Source: Haliea sp.
Lineage (GTDB): Bacteria; Pseudomonadota; Gammaproteobacteria; Pseudomonadales; Halieaceae
DNA length: 64,000 bases
NCBI GenBank assembly: GCA_002692965.1
Contig: NZNC01000004.1
Span: 173,884-237,883, forward strand
Reading direction: 5' to 3'
Made by a program: the position numbers and the translations under genes. Below the pieces are notes generated by a model. The model worked only from the letters and a program-made list of their open reading frames with translations. It was not told the origin of the DNA and did not search any database. Shown here piece by piece: positions 25,849-36,908 of this stretch (position 1 is its first letter; each line of letters begins with the position of its first letter).

Positions 25849-26670
25849 ATGCAACGCAAAACCCTGCTGACTACACTCCTGATTCTGGCTTTACCCCTGA
25901 GTGCCCAGGCGCACCGCGTCTGGCTGCTGCCCGCCGCCACGGTTCTCTCTGGCGATGCCCCCTGGGTCACCTTCGACGCCGCCGTGTCCAATGATGTTTT
26001 CTACTTCAACCACCACCCCCTGCAGCCGGCGGCATTTACCGCCACCGCCCCCGACGGCAGCGAGATCCCGCTGCAGAACACCCATGTCGGCAAGCACCGC
26101 GGAACCTTCGACCTGCAGCTGCTCCAGCCCGGCACCTACCGCGTGAGCATGGCCAGCAGCGGCCTGCGCGCCCGCTGGGAGGATGAAAACGGCGAACGGC
26201 ACTTCTGGCCCGGTCGCGGCGAGACACCGGCGCCCGGCGACTTTGAACGCAAGGTCCCCCGCGACGCCAAGAACCTCGAGGTGTCCCGCGCCTCCCGCCG
26301 CGTGGAAACCTGGGTCACCGCCGGCGCGCCTACCGACAGCGCCCTGGCGCCGAGCGGCGATGGCCTGGAGATGCACGCCCACACCCACCCGAATGACCTC
26401 TACAGCGGCGAAACCGCACGCTTTCAATTCCTGATCGACGGTCAGCCCGCCGAGGGCACGGAAGTGACGCTGATTCCCGATGGCGTGCGCTACCGCGACA
26501 GCCAGGAGGAGATGACCTTCACCGCCGATGCCGAGGGCTTCATTGCAGTGACCTGGCCCCAGGCCGGACGCTACTGGCTGGAAGCGGAGTACCAGGATGA
26601 CCGCGCGGCGGCACCCGCGACTACCCGCCAGGGCATCTACGTGGTGACCCTGGAAGTCCTGCCGCTGTAG
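25849..26670 (+). CDS. DUF4198 periplasmic protein
   Basis: A 273-residue exported protein: signal peptide MQRKTLLTTLLILALPLSAQA followed by HRVWLLPAATVLSG, the start typical of DUF4198. The His immediately after the cleavage site and the later HAHTHPNDLYSGETARF segment suggest metal contacts, and many homologues are annotated as nickel or cobalt uptake-associated components. The rest is a beta-rich, likely Ig-like fold with VTLIPDGVRYRD and GRYWLEAEYQD. GAGGA precedes the ATG. It belongs to the receptor operon; which metal is handled is unclear. Confidence 0.88.
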   Translation: MQRKTLLTTLLILALPLSAQAHRVWLLPAATVLSGDAPWVTFDAAVSNDVFYFNHHPLQPAAFTATAPDGSEIPLQNTHVGKHRGTFDLQLLQPGTYRVSMASSGLRARWEDENGERHFWPGRGETPAPGDFERKVPRDAKNLEVSRASRRVETWVTAGAPTDSALAPSGDGLEMHAHTHPNDLYSGETARFQFLIDGQPAEGTEVTLIPDGVRYRDSQEEMTFTADAEGFIAVTWPQAGRYWLEAEYQDDRAAAPATTRQGIYVVTLEVLPL

Positions 26671-26682
26671 GTTTGCAGCGCC

Positions 26683-28023
26683 GTGTCAGAACTCGAACGC
26701 GGACTGCTCGCCGGCCTGGTCGGCGGCCTCTATCTGCTGTTCTGCCTGTGGTGCCACTATCGCCACCGGCGCGCGACCGCGCGCGCCAGTGGTGATGGCG
26801 ACATCCTGGTGGCCTACGCCAGCCAGACCGGCAACGCGATCAAGCTGGCGCAGCAGAGTGCCCGCGCACTGAATGGCCGCGCCCGCCTGATGCCGCTCAA
26901 CCAGGTGGACAGCCGGCTGCTGTCACAGATGCGGCAGGCGCTGTTTGTCGCCAGCACCTGCGGGGACGGCGACGCGCCGGACAATGCCGCCGTGTTCACC
27001 CGCCGGGTACTGGACGGGAAAGCGGCAAAGCTCCCGCATCTGCGTTTCGCGGTGCTGGCCCTCGGCGACAGCCAGTATCCGGATTTCTGCGCCTTCGGTC
27101 AGCGCCTGCACACGCAGCTGGCCGCCCTCGACGCACAGGCACTGGCAGGGCCTCTGCTGGTGGATTCGGCCCGGCCCGCTGCGGCGAACCAGGCCCTCGC
27201 GGGCTGGCGGGAGCAGCTGCAACAGTGGTGGGGACAGGCGCCCGTCGAGGCTTCGGAGCTGCCCGAGGCGTCGACCAGTCACTGGGTCCTGCAGGCACGC
27301 AGCCACCTCAATCCGGGCTCACCCGGCGAGCCGCTGTTCTACCTGCGCCTGAGTGCAGCCACGCCACAGGCGTGCAGCTGGCAGCCCGGGGATATCGCCG
27401 AGGTCACACCTCCCGGCTGTGATATCGCCAGGCACTATTCCATCGCCTCGCTCCCCGAGGACGGCAGCCTCGATCTGGTAATCCGCCGGCAGCGCGACGC
27501 CGCGGGCCGGCCCGGGCTCGCCTCCGGCTGGCTCACCCGTGAGCTGGCTTGCGGCGCGGGCATCACATTGCGCATCAGCGACAACCCCCTGTTCCGCCCA
27601 CCCGCGACCGACATTCCCCTGATCCTGATCGGCAACGGGTCGGGCATTGCCGGGTTGCGCGCCCAGCTGCGCTGGCGCGAGCTGCACGGCGGCGGGCGCA
27701 ACTGGCTGCTGTTTGGCGAACGCGACCCGGCCAGCGATCACCCTTTCGCCGGCGAACTGGACCACTGGCTGGAAAGTGGTCACCTCGACCGCATCGATCT
27801 GGCCTTCTCACGCTGCCCCGAGCGAGCCTGCTATGTGCAGGATATTCTCCGGGAGCGGTCGACGGCTCTCGCGGCGTGGCTGGCGGACGGCGCCGTGATC
27901 ATGGTCTGCGGCAGTCGCCAGGGCATGGCCCGGGGCGTGCACGACACACTCGTGGACGTACTCGGCCGACCCGCTCTGGAAGCGCTGATCCAGCAAGATC
28001 GCTACCGCCGCGACGTCTACTGA
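26683..28023 (+). CDS. Membrane-anchored flavodoxin/FAD-NADPH reductase (CysJ-like diflavin reductase)
   Basis: A 446-residue protein with one N-terminal membrane helix (residues about 7-25), a flavodoxin domain (VAYASQTGNAIKLAQQ, STCGDGDAPDNA, LALGDSQYPDFCAFG) and a ferredoxin-reductase domain with the FAD motif RHYSIAS, the nucleotide site GNGSGIAGLRAQLRWRE and the C-terminal VMVCGSRQGMARGVHDTL. It is a minimal, membrane-tied version of sulfite reductase flavoprotein, able in principle to pass electrons from NADPH to a membrane partner. In this operon the PepSY protein is the natural partner, supporting metal reduction (inference). The start is GTG at 26683. It ends convergently, 7 bp overlapping the next gene. 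Confidence 0.9.
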   Translation: MSELERGLLAGLVGGLYLLFCLWCHYRHRRATARASGDGDILVAYASQTGNAIKLAQQSARALNGRARLMPLNQVDSRLLSQMRQALFVASTCGDGDAPDNAAVFTRRVLDGKAAKLPHLRFAVLALGDSQYPDFCAFGQRLHTQLAALDAQALAGPLLVDSARPAAANQALAGWREQLQQWWGQAPVEASELPEASTSHWVLQARSHLNPGSPGEPLFYLRLSAATPQACSWQPGDIAEVTPPGCDIARHYSIASLPEDGSLDLVIRRQRDAAGRPGLASGWLTRELACGAGITLRISDNPLFRPPATDIPLILIGNGSGIAGLRAQLRWRELHGGGRNWLLFGERDPASDHPFAGELDHWLESGHLDRIDLAFSRCPERACYVQDILRERSTALAAWLADGAVIMVCGSRQGMARGVHDTLVDVLGRPALEALIQQDRYRRDVY

Positions 28024-29417
28024 ACCACGGCGTCACCGACTTCCCAGGAGCCACCGATCGCCGCCACCAACTCCGCTGTCGCGAGCAAGCGCTCGGCGGT
28101 AACGTCGACCAGGCCGCGGCGGGCGTTCAGGGTCGTGTTCTGGGCCGTGGCCACTTCCAGGAAGGACACCAGCCCCGAGCGGTAGCGGTTGGTAATCACC
28201 CGCTCATTGGCTTCCGCCAGTTCCACCAGCTTTTCCTGCTGCACGGCTTTCTCCGCCAGGATGGCGTTGGTAGCCAGGGCATTCTCCACGTCGCGCAGGC
28301 TGTCGAGGACAGTTTGCCGGTAGCTAGCCACCTGCTCCTGATAGCGGGCACTGGCAATATCGCGGCTGGCGCTGCGGCGGCCCCCATCAAACAGTGTCTG
28401 CGCCAGGCTTGGCCCCAGTGACCAGACCTGCACCGGCGCCTCCCAGAGGTCGCTGAGGCTGCTGCCCTCGACCCCGCGCCCGGCGCTGAGGGAGATATCC
28501 GGCAGCCAGGCCGCGATCGCCACACCAATCTCGGCGTTGGCAGCGGCCACTCGCCGCTCTGCCGCCACCACATCGGGTCGCCGCGCAACCAGCAGCGCCG
28601 GCACTTCCGCGGGTACCACCGGCACCGTCGCCAGGCTGTCGGAGGCAGCGAGGGCAAAATCGACCGGCGTCCGCCCGAGCAGCGCGGCGAGGGTATTTTC
28701 CTCGATGGCGCGGCGGTTCTCGAGATCGTAGCCGTCACTGCGCAGGGACTGCAGCTGGGTTTCCGCCTGGATGACATCGGCGCGCGACACGATACCCGCC
28801 TCGTACTGGTTGCGCGTCAGCGCCACCGAGCGCTCCACCATCTCCAGGGTCTCCTGCAGGATATCCCGCTGCCGGTCGAGCACCCGGACTGCAATATAGC
28901 TGTCGATCACCGCGAGTTGCAGGAGCAGGCGCGCAGCTGCCAGGTCCGCGGCGCTGGCCTCCAGGGCCGCGGTATCCGACTCCACCTGCCGGCGCACACG
29001 CCCCCACAGGTCGGGGGCCCAGCTGATGCCGATACCGGCCGCGGCAGTCTCGCTGACGGCACGGTCACTGCTGCCAGCTCGCCGCAGCGACAAGTCTGCG
29101 TCGAGACGGGGGCTGTAGTCACCGCGACTCAGACGCCGCTGGGCCAGGGCGGCGCGATAGCGTGCCTCCGCCTGGGCCACTGTCTGGCTCCCTCGGCCAG
29201 CCTCGGCTATCAGCGCGTTCAGGGTCTCGTCGCCAAAGACGCGCCACCATTCCCCACTGTTCTGCCAGTCCTGCTCGGGCAGCGGCTGCCAGCCCGCCGC
29301 GTACTTCACGGCTGCGGGTGCCGCCACCGTCGGTGGGCGGTAGTCCGGGCCCACTGAACAGGCACCGAGGAACAGGGTGGCGGCAGTTACGGCAAGAGAG
29401 AGGCGAAAACACGACAT
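28017..29417 (-). CDS. RND efflux outer membrane factor (NodT/OprM family lipoprotein)
   Basis: A 466-residue outer membrane channel subunit. A lipoprotein signal peptide ends in LFLGAC, and CSVGPDYRPP follows, the usual start of NodT-type factors. Two coiled-coil repeats follow (ALAQRRLSRGDYSPRLDADLS; AALLGRTPVDFAL; VAAANAEIGVAIAAWLPDISLSAG). It is the last gene of the efflux operon, 11 bp after the second RND gene, so it should serve the MdtBC-like pump. It corresponds in place to OpmB of the MuxABC-OpmB system of Pseudomonas. Confidence 0.92.
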   Translation of the reverse strand: MSCFRLSLAVTAATLFLGACSVGPDYRPPTVAAPAAVKYAAGWQPLPEQDWQNSGEWWRVFGDETLNALIAEAGRGSQTVAQAEARYRAALAQRRLSRGDYSPRLDADLSLRRAGSSDRAVSETAAAGIGISWAPDLWGRVRRQVESDTAALEASAADLAAARLLLQLAVIDSYIAVRVLDRQRDILQETLEMVERSVALTRNQYEAGIVSRADVIQAETQLQSLRSDGYDLENRRAIEENTLAALLGRTPVDFALAASDSLATVPVVPAEVPALLVARRPDVVAAERRVAAANAEIGVAIAAWLPDISLSAGRGVEGSSLSDLWEAPVQVWSLGPSLAQTLFDGGRRSASRDIASARYQEQVASYRQTVLDSLRDVENALATNAILAEKAVQQEKLVELAEANERVITNRYRSGLVSFLEVATAQNTTLNARRGLVDVTAERLLATAELVAAIGGSWEVGDAVVQ

Positions 29418-29428
29418 GACAGGGAAGC

Positions 29429-32400
29429 CTATGATTGATTGCCCGGCGCAGCCGGAGCGGTGGCACCCAGGCCCAGCCCCCTGCGCCGCAAATTTTCCAG
29501 GTAGAGGTAAACGGCGGGGGTGGTGTACAGGGTCAGGAGCTGGCTCAGGGCCAGACCGCCGAAAATCGTCACCCCGAGGGGCTGGCGCATTTCCGCACCT
29601 TCCCCAAAGCCGATCATCAGGGGCACCGCCCCCAGCATGCCCGCCAGGTTGGTCATCAGGATCGGCCGCAGGCGCAGCAGCGCCGCCCGGTGAATGGCAT
29701 CGCGCGGGGCGAGTCCATCGCGCCGCTGGGCCACCAGGGCGAAATCGATCATCATGATGGCGTTGCGCATCACGATCCCGATCAACAGGAACAGGCCCAG
29801 GAGGGCGATCAGGCTGAAATCGAGACCGCCCAGGCGCAGTGCCAACAGCGCCCCGAGCCCGGCGGGAGGCAGTGTCGACAGGATAGTCAGGGGATGCAGG
29901 GTACTCTCGTAGAGCATGCCCAGCAGCAGATAGACCGCCACCAGCACAGCCACCAGCAGCCAGGGATCTTCCAGGCTCTGGTTGAAGCCCTGTGGCGATG
30001 GCGGTGCCTCGTGCACCTCACTGGGCAGCATCACCTGGTTGAGGATGTCATCAATCGCGGCCTCCGCCTGCAGGCTGGTGACGCCCGGCGCCAGGCTGTA
30101 GCCAATCCCCATCGAGGCAAACTGTCCCTCGTGCCGCACCCGGTCCTCCGCCATGCCGTAGTCCCAGCTGGCAAAGGTCGACAGCGGCACGCGCTGGCCA
30201 TCGTTGGTGAGCACTTCCAGTCGCGACAGGCTGGTCGGTCGGGCAGTGAAGTCGGGCGCCAGCTCCATCACCACCCGGTATTGGTTGAGCTCGTCGTAGA
30301 GCGTGGCCACCTGGCGCTGGGAAAAGGAGTTGTTGAGGACCGAGGCGATGGTCTGCATGTCGACCCCCAGGCGGCGCGCGGCTTCGCGGTCAATGTCCAG
30401 CACCACCTGGCGGGCCTCGTCATCATCGACCGAGTCCACGTCGACCAGCATCGGGCTCTGCTGCATCGCCTGGGCCACCCGGCGTGCCCAGACTTTCAGG
30501 GAGGCCAGCGAGTCCGAGCGCAGTACCAGCTCATAATCGCTGCGACCGAAGGGCGAGCGGAAGTTCAGGTCCTGGTCCACCATCAGGTGCAGCATGGCCC
30601 CGGGTACCTGCGGCGCACGGGCCTGCAGGCGATCCACCACCGCCTGGGCGGAAACACCGCGCTCCGACAGCGGCTTCAGGCGGATGGTAATCTGGCCGTT
30701 GGTCAGGCCGCCGTCACCGCCGCTGGTTCCGGTCACATCCGCCACCGCCGGGTCCTGCATCAGGTACTGGCGATAAACCTCGATCTTGGGCTGCATCACC
30801 TGGAAGGAGAAACCGTCATCGCCGCGAACAAAGCCGCGAATCTGCCCGGTGTCCTGGCGCGGCAGGGCCTCCTTGGGCAGGCCGACAAACAGCTGCACAG
30901 AGCCGGCTATCGCCGCCAGCAGCAGGAGGATGGCCAGGGGCCGGTGCGCCAGCAACCAGTCCAGTGAATGGTCGTAGAAGCGCAAGAGCCGCGAAAAGAC
31001 ACGGCCCCCTTGCGCCTCCCGAGGCCTTGCCTGAGCCGAGGCTCGCATCCAGCGTGCACACAGGCTCGGCGTCAGGGTCAGGGACACCAGCAGCGAGATA
31101 AACAGCGCCGCGACCAGGGTTACGGAGAACTCGCGGAACAGTTGCTGAAGCATGCCCCCCGGCAGCAGAATCGCAACGAAAACCACCGCCAGCGCCAGGG
31201 TCATGGCCACCAGCGTAAAACCCACCTCGCTGACACCACGGCTTGCGGCCTCCCCCGGGGGCAGGCCTGCGGAAAGGTGTCGTTCCACGTTTTCCAGCAC
31301 CACGATAGCGTCATCCACCACCAGCCCCGCGGCGATAATCAGGGCCATCACCGAGAGGTTGTTCAGGGAAAAACCCCAAAAATGCATGACCACGAAGGCG
31401 CCGATCAGGGACACGGGGATCGCCGCCGATGGAATCAAGGCCGTGCGCAGGCGCCCGAGAAAGGCCCACACCACCAGCACCACCAGCAGCACGGCAATCA
31501 CCAGCGTCAGCTGCGCTTCGTGAAGCGTCGCGCGGATCACCGGGGACCGGTCCATCACCACGGCCAGTTCGGCATCCGCCGGCAGCAACTGGCGCAGCTG
31601 AGGCAGACGCGCGTGAATGTTGTCGATGGTTTCGACAATGTTGGCGCCGGTGCGCCGGTTGATGTTGAGAATCACCGCGGGCCGGTCATTGTGGAAGCCG
31701 CTGCTGTAGCGGTTCTCCACCGAGTCAGTCACCGTGGCGACATCCCCCAGGCGCACCACGGCACCGTCTGCGTGCCGGATCACCAGTGCCCGGTACTCCG
31801 CCGCGCTGCGCAGGGGGTCGGCGATCTGTACCTGCCAGCGCTGGGGCCCCTCTTCAATCACCCCCAGGGGTCGCAGGGCGTTACTGCGGGAAATCGCACG
31901 CCGTACATCGTCCAGCGCGATGCCGTAGTGCAGCAGGGCCCCGGGCTGCAGCTGCACCCGCACCGCCGGCAGGGACGCGCCATTCACCGTCACCTGCCCC
32001 ACCCCGGCGATCTGTGCCAGCTTCTGGGCCAGGATCGTCGAGCCGGCGTCGTAGAGTTCACTGGCGGAGAGGTTCGGCGAACTCAGGGCCAGCCCCATGA
32101 TCGGCGCCTGGGACGGATCAATCTTGCGATACTGCGGGTTGCCGGGCATCCCCGCGGGCAGCTCGCCGCGCACCGCGTTGATCGCCGCCTGCACCTCCCG
32201 CGCCGCCGCATTGATATCGCGGTCCATTTCAAACATCAGCGCCACCTGGGTCGAGCCCTGACGACTGGAGGAGGACAGCGAGGTCACCCCGGAAATACTG
32301 CCCAGAGAGCGCTCCAGGGGCGTGGCCACGGTGCTGGCCATGCTTTCGGGGCTGGCGCCCGGTAAGCCGGCGGTGACCACGATCATCGGCACATCCAGCT

Positions 32401-32515
32401 GTGGCAAGGGCGCCACCGGCAACTGCCGCCAGGCCAGCAGACCGCAGAGCACCACCGCCAGCGCCAGCAGGGAAACCCCCACCGGCCGCGCCACCAGCGT
32501 TCGCAGCGGGCTCAC
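29429..32515 (-). CDS. mdtC: RND multidrug transporter, MdtC/MuxC-like subunit
   Basis: A 1028-residue inner membrane RND protein with 12 helices and two large periplasmic loops. TM4 keeps the paired aspartates ([18 protein letters not shown]). In TM10, where AcrB has Lys940 and MdtB-type partners have KKN, this protein reads [16 protein letters not shown], so the relay lysine is replaced by Arg at residue 917. In heteromeric MdtBC pumps the two subunits are not equivalent, so this may reflect division of labour. The start is a GTG that overlaps the stop of the preceding RND gene (GTGA). Substrates are unknown. Confidence 0.92.
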   Translation of the reverse strand: MSPLRTLVARPVGVSLLALAVVLCGLLAWRQLPVAPLPQLDVPMIVVTAGLPGASPESMASTVATPLERSLGSISGVTSLSSSSRQGSTQVALMFEMDRDINAAAREVQAAINAVRGELPAGMPGNPQYRKIDPSQAPIMGLALSSPNLSASELYDAGSTILAQKLAQIAGVGQVTVNGASLPAVRVQLQPGALLHYGIALDDVRRAISRSNALRPLGVIEEGPQRWQVQIADPLRSAAEYRALVIRHADGAVVRLGDVATVTDSVENRYSSGFHNDRPAVILNINRRTGANIVETIDNIHARLPQLRQLLPADAELAVVMDRSPVIRATLHEAQLTLVIAVLLVVLVVWAFLGRLRTALIPSAAIPVSLIGAFVVMHFWGFSLNNLSVMALIIAAGLVVDDAIVVLENVERHLSAGLPPGEAASRGVSEVGFTLVAMTLALAVVFVAILLPGGMLQQLFREFSVTLVAALFISLLVSLTLTPSLCARWMRASAQARPREAQGGRVFSRLLRFYDHSLDWLLAHRPLAILLLLAAIAGSVQLFVGLPKEALPRQDTGQIRGFVRGDDGFSFQVMQPKIEVYRQYLMQDPAVADVTGTSGGDGGLTNGQITIRLKPLSERGVSAQAVVDRLQARAPQVPGAMLHLMVDQDLNFRSPFGRSDYELVLRSDSLASLKVWARRVAQAMQQSPMLVDVDSVDDDEARQVVLDIDREAARRLGVDMQTIASVLNNSFSQRQVATLYDELNQYRVVMELAPDFTARPTSLSRLEVLTNDGQRVPLSTFASWDYGMAEDRVRHEGQFASMGIGYSLAPGVTSLQAEAAIDDILNQVMLPSEVHEAPPSPQGFNQSLEDPWLLVAVLVAVYLLLGMLYESTLHPLTILSTLPPAGLGALLALRLGGLDFSLIALLGLFLLIGIVMRNAIMMIDFALVAQRRDGLAPRDAIHRAALLRLRPILMTNLAGMLGAVPLMIGFGEGAEMRQPLGVTIFGGLALSQLLTLYTTPAVYLYLENLRRRGLGLGATAPAAPGNQS

Positions 32516-35500
32516 AATGCCGGCACCGTGTCGGGTGGCGCCACCCGACGGCGGCCGAGCCGGTCAAAAAACAGGTACACCACCGGTGTGGTAAACAGCG
32601 TGAGCACCTGACTGACCAGCAGGCCACCCACCATCACTACCCCGAGGGGCTGCCTCAGTTCGGCCCCCGAGCCCCCCGCCAGCATCAGCGGCAGTGCCCC
32701 GAACAGGGCTGCCAGGGTGGTCATCAGGATGGGCCGGAAGCGCAGCAGTGCAGCGCGGTGAATGGCCTCCCGGGGAGAGAGACCGAGATTGCGCTGCGCA
32801 TCCAGGGCAAAGTCCACCATCATGATGCCGTTCTTCTTGACCAGGCCAATCAGCAAGACAATCCCGACCACCGAGATCATGTCCAGGGCGCGGTCGGTAA
32901 GCAGTAGCGCCAACAGCGCCCCCACCGTGGCCGAGGGCAGTGTGGAGAGAATCGTCACCGGGTGGATCGTGCTCTCGTAGAGCACACCGAGCACGATGTA
33001 CATGGTCAGCACCGCTGCCAGGATCAGCCACAGGGTATTCGACAGCGACGCGCGGAAGGATTCCGCAGCGCCCTGGAAACGGCTTTCGATCGCCCCGGGC
33101 AGCTGTAGCTCGGCCTGCACCGCTTCAATCGCGGCTACCGCCTCTCCCAGCGACGCCCCCTCGCCCAGGTTGAAAGACACCGTGGTGGCGGGGAACTGAC
33201 CCTGATGATTGATCAATAAGGGCGCCGGTCGCTGGCGGATAGTGGCCACACTGGAAAGCGGGGTCGGCGTACCGGATCCGGTAGTGACATAGAGTTGACC
33301 CAGGCTTTCGGGCTCGCCGACGAAGGCCGGGTCCACTTCCAGAATGACGCGGTACTGGTTGGACTGGGTGAACAGGGTCGCAATCTGTCGCTGTCCGAAG
33401 GCGTTGTAGAGGGTATCCGCCACGTCGCTCACATCCAGGCCCAACCGCGCCGCCGCATCGCGATCGATGTCGACATAGGCCTCGCGCCCCCGCTGCTGCA
33501 GATCGGCGGCGACATCCGCCAGCTCCGGTCGCGCGTTGAGCGCCGCCACCAGAGGTGGCACCCAGGTCTGCAACATGTCGCTGTCGAGACTGGTGAGCGT
33601 GAACTGGTACTGGGTGCGACTGACGCGGTCCTCGATGGTCAGCTCCTGTACCGGCTGGAACCAGGCGACGATGCCATCGACCGCCCTCGCCCGCTCCTGC
33701 AAGCGTGCCATGACCTCGAACACGCTCTCGCCGCGCGCGTCATGGGACGGCAGGTTGATCAGCATGCGACCGCTGTTCAGGGTGGTATTGGTGCCATCCA
33801 CACCAATGAAGGAGGACAGGCTATCGACTCCCGGGTCTGCCAGGAGGGCACTGGCCAGCCGCTGCTGGCGCTCGGCCATGCCGGTAAAGGAAATCGACTG
33901 CGGCGCTTCTGTGACCACCTGGATTACACCACTGTCCTGGACGGGAAAGAAGTCCCGATCCACCAGCAGGTAGAGCAGCCCGGTCAACAGGATAGTCGCC
34001 AGCATCACCGCCATCGCGGGGCCCTGGCGAGCCAGCACCCAGTCGAGGGCGCGCCCGTAGCGCTGGATAATCCGGTGCAGCAGGCCCCGCGCCTCCTCCC
34101 GGGGCGGCGTGTGCAGCATGTGCGCGCACATCATCGGCGTCAGTGTCAGCGAAACCACCAGGGAAATCGCGATGGCCACCGCCAGGGTAATGGCGAACTC
34201 GTGGAACAGCCGACCCACTACGTCCGGCATGAACAGCAGGGGAATCAGTACCGCGATCAGGGAAAAGGTCAGGGACACCAGGGTAAAGCCGATTTCCCGC
34301 GCACCCCGAAGCGCCGCCTCCAACGGCGATGCGCCCAACTCCCGGTGGCGCGCCACGTTTTCCAGCATGACAATGGCATCGTCGACCACAAAACCGGTCG
34401 CGATGGTCAGTGCCATCAGGGTCAGGTTGTTGATGGAAAAGCCCAGCAGGTACATGACCGCAAAGGTGCCCACCAGGGACAAGGGGACGGCAATGCTCGG
34501 GATGAGGGTCGCCGGCACACTGCGCAGGAAGGCGAAGGTCACCAGCACCACCAGGCCCACGGCGAACAGCAGTTCTTTCTGGGTGTCCCGCACCGAGGCG
34601 CGAATACTCCCGGTGCGGTCGGTGAGCACGGCCACATCCACCGCCGTGGGCAGGGTGGCGGTCAACTGTGGCAGCAGGGCCCGCACGCGATCAGTGACTT
34701 CAATGACATTGGCCCCCGGCTGACGCTGCACATTGAGCAGCACCGCCGGCTGGCCGTCGGCCCAGGCCGCCAGGAAGCGGTCTTCGGCACCGTCGACGAC
34801 GCTGGCAACATCCCCGAGCCGCAGCGGCGCCCCGTCCTGCCAAGTGAGTATCAGTTCCCGGTAGTCCGCCACCGAACGGATCTGGTCGTTGGCATCCAGC
34901 ATGGTGCTGCGGGTGGGGCCGTCAAAGCTGCCCTTGGGCTGGTTCACGTTGGTGGCGGCAATCGCCTGGCGCAGTTGATCGAGGCTCAGGCCGTAGGCAG
35001 CCAGCGCCCGGGGATTGGCCTGCACCCGCAGGGCGGGCCGCTGGCCACCGGCCAGGCTGACCATGCCCACGCCGGACAGCTGCGCCAGCTTCTGAGCCAT
35101 GCGCGTGTCCACCAGGTCGTGTACCTGGGGCAAGGGCAGACTGTCTGAGGTGATCGCCAGGGTCAGGATGGGCGCGTCCGCGGGATTCACCTTGCGGTAG
35201 ACCGGCGGAGTCGGCAGGTCACCGGGCAGCAGGTTCTGGGCGGTATTCATGGCCGCCTGTACCTCCTGCTCCGCGACCCCAAGGTCGACATCGAGATCAA
35301 ACTGCAGCGTGATCACCGAGGCGCCGGAGGCGCTGGTGGAGGACATCTGTTTGAGACCCGGTATCTGGCCAAGGTGTCGCTCGAGCGGTGCGGTGATGGT
35401 GCGCGCGGTCACCTCGGGCCCGGCGCCAGGCTGGAAGGTAAACACCTGGATAATCGGATAGTCCACCTGAGGCAGAGCCGCCACCGGTAGCTGGCGCCAG

Positions 35501-35583
35501 GCGATCAACCCGGTGACCAGAAACGCCAGCATCAGCAGCGAGGTGGCCACCGGGCGCAGAATAAAAGGCCTGGAGAGACTCAC
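32512..35583 (-). CDS. mdtB: RND multidrug transporter, MdtB/MuxB-like subunit
   Basis: A 1023-residue RND transporter. Complete proton relay: TM4 [18 protein letters not shown] with two Asp, and TM10 [22 protein letters not shown] with the Lys. The two-RND-gene arrangement behind one membrane fusion gene is typical of MdtABC in E. coli and MuxABC in Pseudomonas, where a heterotrimer is formed. It starts with GTG at 35583 in a GTGA overlap with the membrane fusion gene, and ends in another GTGA overlap. Probable substrates from known homologues include bile salts, novobiocin and flavonoids, but these are not tested here. Confidence 0.93.
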   Translation of the reverse strand: MSLSRPFILRPVATSLLMLAFLVTGLIAWRQLPVAALPQVDYPIIQVFTFQPGAGPEVTARTITAPLERHLGQIPGLKQMSSTSASGASVITLQFDLDVDLGVAEQEVQAAMNTAQNLLPGDLPTPPVYRKVNPADAPILTLAITSDSLPLPQVHDLVDTRMAQKLAQLSGVGMVSLAGGQRPALRVQANPRALAAYGLSLDQLRQAIAATNVNQPKGSFDGPTRSTMLDANDQIRSVADYRELILTWQDGAPLRLGDVASVVDGAEDRFLAAWADGQPAVLLNVQRQPGANVIEVTDRVRALLPQLTATLPTAVDVAVLTDRTGSIRASVRDTQKELLFAVGLVVLVTFAFLRSVPATLIPSIAVPLSLVGTFAVMYLLGFSINNLTLMALTIATGFVVDDAIVMLENVARHRELGASPLEAALRGAREIGFTLVSLTFSLIAVLIPLLFMPDVVGRLFHEFAITLAVAIAISLVVSLTLTPMMCAHMLHTPPREEARGLLHRIIQRYGRALDWVLARQGPAMAVMLATILLTGLLYLLVDRDFFPVQDSGVIQVVTEAPQSISFTGMAERQQRLASALLADPGVDSLSSFIGVDGTNTTLNSGRMLINLPSHDARGESVFEVMARLQERARAVDGIVAWFQPVQELTIEDRVSRTQYQFTLTSLDSDMLQTWVPPLVAALNARPELADVAADLQQRGREAYVDIDRDAAARLGLDVSDVADTLYNAFGQRQIATLFTQSNQYRVILEVDPAFVGEPESLGQLYVTTGSGTPTPLSSVATIRQRPAPLLINHQGQFPATTVSFNLGEGASLGEAVAAIEAVQAELQLPGAIESRFQGAAESFRASLSNTLWLILAAVLTMYIVLGVLYESTIHPVTILSTLPSATVGALLALLLTDRALDMISVVGIVLLIGLVKKNGIMMVDFALDAQRNLGLSPREAIHRAALLRFRPILMTTLAALFGALPLMLAGGSGAELRQPLGVVMVGGLLVSQVLTLFTTPVVYLFFDRLGRRRVAPPDTVPAL

Positions 35584-36725
35584 GGGAGTATCACTTGCTT
35601 GCCGTCGCGCAGTCGATCGAGACCCTCCAGCACAATCGCGTCGCCCTCGGCGAGTCCCTCGCGGACGACCACGCGATTGTTGGAGGCAGTACCCAGTGTC
35701 ACCTCGCGAACCCAGGACTTGCCGTCTTCGATCACATACACATAGCTGCGATCCGTTCCGTATTGCACGGCATCGGTGGGAATGGTCAGCACCGATTCCA
35801 GGGTTTGCAGTCGCAGCTCGACATTGACGAACTGGTTGGGAAACAGGGCGAAGTCATCATTGGCGAAACGCGCGCGGACACGCAGCGTGCCAGTGCTGGT
35901 ATCAATCTGGTTGTCCAGCGTGGTCAACTCTCCATTCGCCAGCAGCATTTGTCCGTTGCGACCCAGTGCGTGCACCGGCAGTGCTTCCCCGCCATTCACC
36001 GCCTGGAACAGGGCCGGCACCTCCACCTCGGGCACGGTGAAGTTGACCGCGATCGGCTGCATCTGGGTAATGCTGACCAGCCCCTCGGCATCGCCGGCTG
36101 CCACGAGGTTGCCAGCATCCACCCGCCGCAGGCCCAGCTTGCCGGAAATGGGTGCCTCGATGCGTGTCCAGGAAAGCTGCAGCCGCGCGTCCTCGACCCG
36201 CGCTTCATCCGCGCGCACGGTACCCTCGAGTTCCTTGACCAAAGCCTGCTGGTCGCTGAGCTGCTGGCGGGCAATCGAATCCTGCTCCCAAAGGTCCTCA
36301 TAGAGGGCCAGATCGTCCCGGGCATTCTCCAGCCGGGCGCGATTCTGCTGCAGCTGGCCCTCAGCCTGCTCCAACTGTGCCCGATAGGGCAGCGGATCGA
36401 TTTCGGCGAGCAACTGACCCGCCTCCACCCGCGCGCCCTCTTCAAAAACCACGCGCTCCAGCACACCCGCCACCCGACTGCGCACGGTGACGGTGTTCAG
36501 GGGCGTAACCGTACCAATCGACTGCACGATGACATCCAGACTGCCTCGCTGCACCGGCTCTACCCGCACCACCGCCGGCGCGTCCCAGCCGCCGCGCCGG
36601 GGTGGCGCATCCCCCTCGCCGTCACTGTCAGCGGTCAGGTAAATGCCCAGGGCCAGCGTTGCGGCCAGGATGAAACCCGCCCACAGCCAGCGACGCGGAA
36701 GGGAGAGAAGCGTGGATTCAGTCAT
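35580..36725 (-). CDS. mdtA: RND periplasmic adaptor (membrane fusion protein), MdtA/MuxA-like
   Basis: A 381-residue membrane fusion protein. An N-terminal membrane anchor ([18 protein letters not shown]) is followed by the lipoyl halves ([29 protein letters not shown] and [22 protein letters not shown]), an alpha-helical hairpin between them, and the beta-barrel and membrane-proximal domains ([37 protein letters not shown]). It is the first gene of the four-gene efflux operon; a 7-bp-arm inverted repeat lies 50 bp upstream. Confidence 0.93.
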   Translation of the reverse strand: MTESTLLSLPRRWLWAGFILAATLALGIYLTADSDGEGDAPPRRGGWDAPAVVRVEPVQRGSLDVIVQSIGTVTPLNTVTVRSRVAGVLERVVFEEGARVEAGQLLAEIDPLPYRAQLEQAEGQLQQNRARLENARDDLALYEDLWEQDSIARQQLSDQQALVKELEGTVRADEARVEDARLQLSWTRIEAPISGKLGLRRVDAGNLVAAGDAEGLVSITQMQPIAVNFTVPEVEVPALFQAVNGGEALPVHALGRNGQMLLANGELTTLDNQIDTSTGTLRVRARFANDDFALFPNQFVNVELRLQTLESVLTIPTDAVQYGTDRSYVYVIEDGKSWVREVTLGTASNNRVVVREGLAEGDAIVLEGLDRLRDGKQVILP

Positions 36726-36774
36726 GCCCTGTGGATTCCGAAAACGCGAAAAGATAAGAACGGCCTGCGAGCCG

Positions 36775-36793
36775 CAGTACGGTTTGCGTACTG
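36775..36793. promoter_or_regulatory. Inverted repeat upstream of the mdtABC-like operon
   Basis: CAGTACG-GTTTG-CGTACTG is a perfect inverted repeat with 7-bp arms and a 5-bp spacer, located 50 bp before the adaptor ATG. Its position suits an operator for a TetR- or MarR-type regulator of the pump. No regulator gene lies beside the operon. Confidence 0.5.
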
Positions 36794-36908
36794 TAGAGAA
36801 GGGCTGACCGCAAGAATATTGAATTTACAAAACCTTACCTTCGGCGATGCCGCTAGCCAGATGGAGGGGAGTGACCCGCACGATGGCGCGGGCCATCCCT
36901 GTTCCGGT

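Noticed and set aside
33295..35148. Rightward open frame of 617 codons
   Set aside because: Antisense to the MdtB-like gene with intact RND motifs. His/Gln-rich noise, no domain, no ribosome site.
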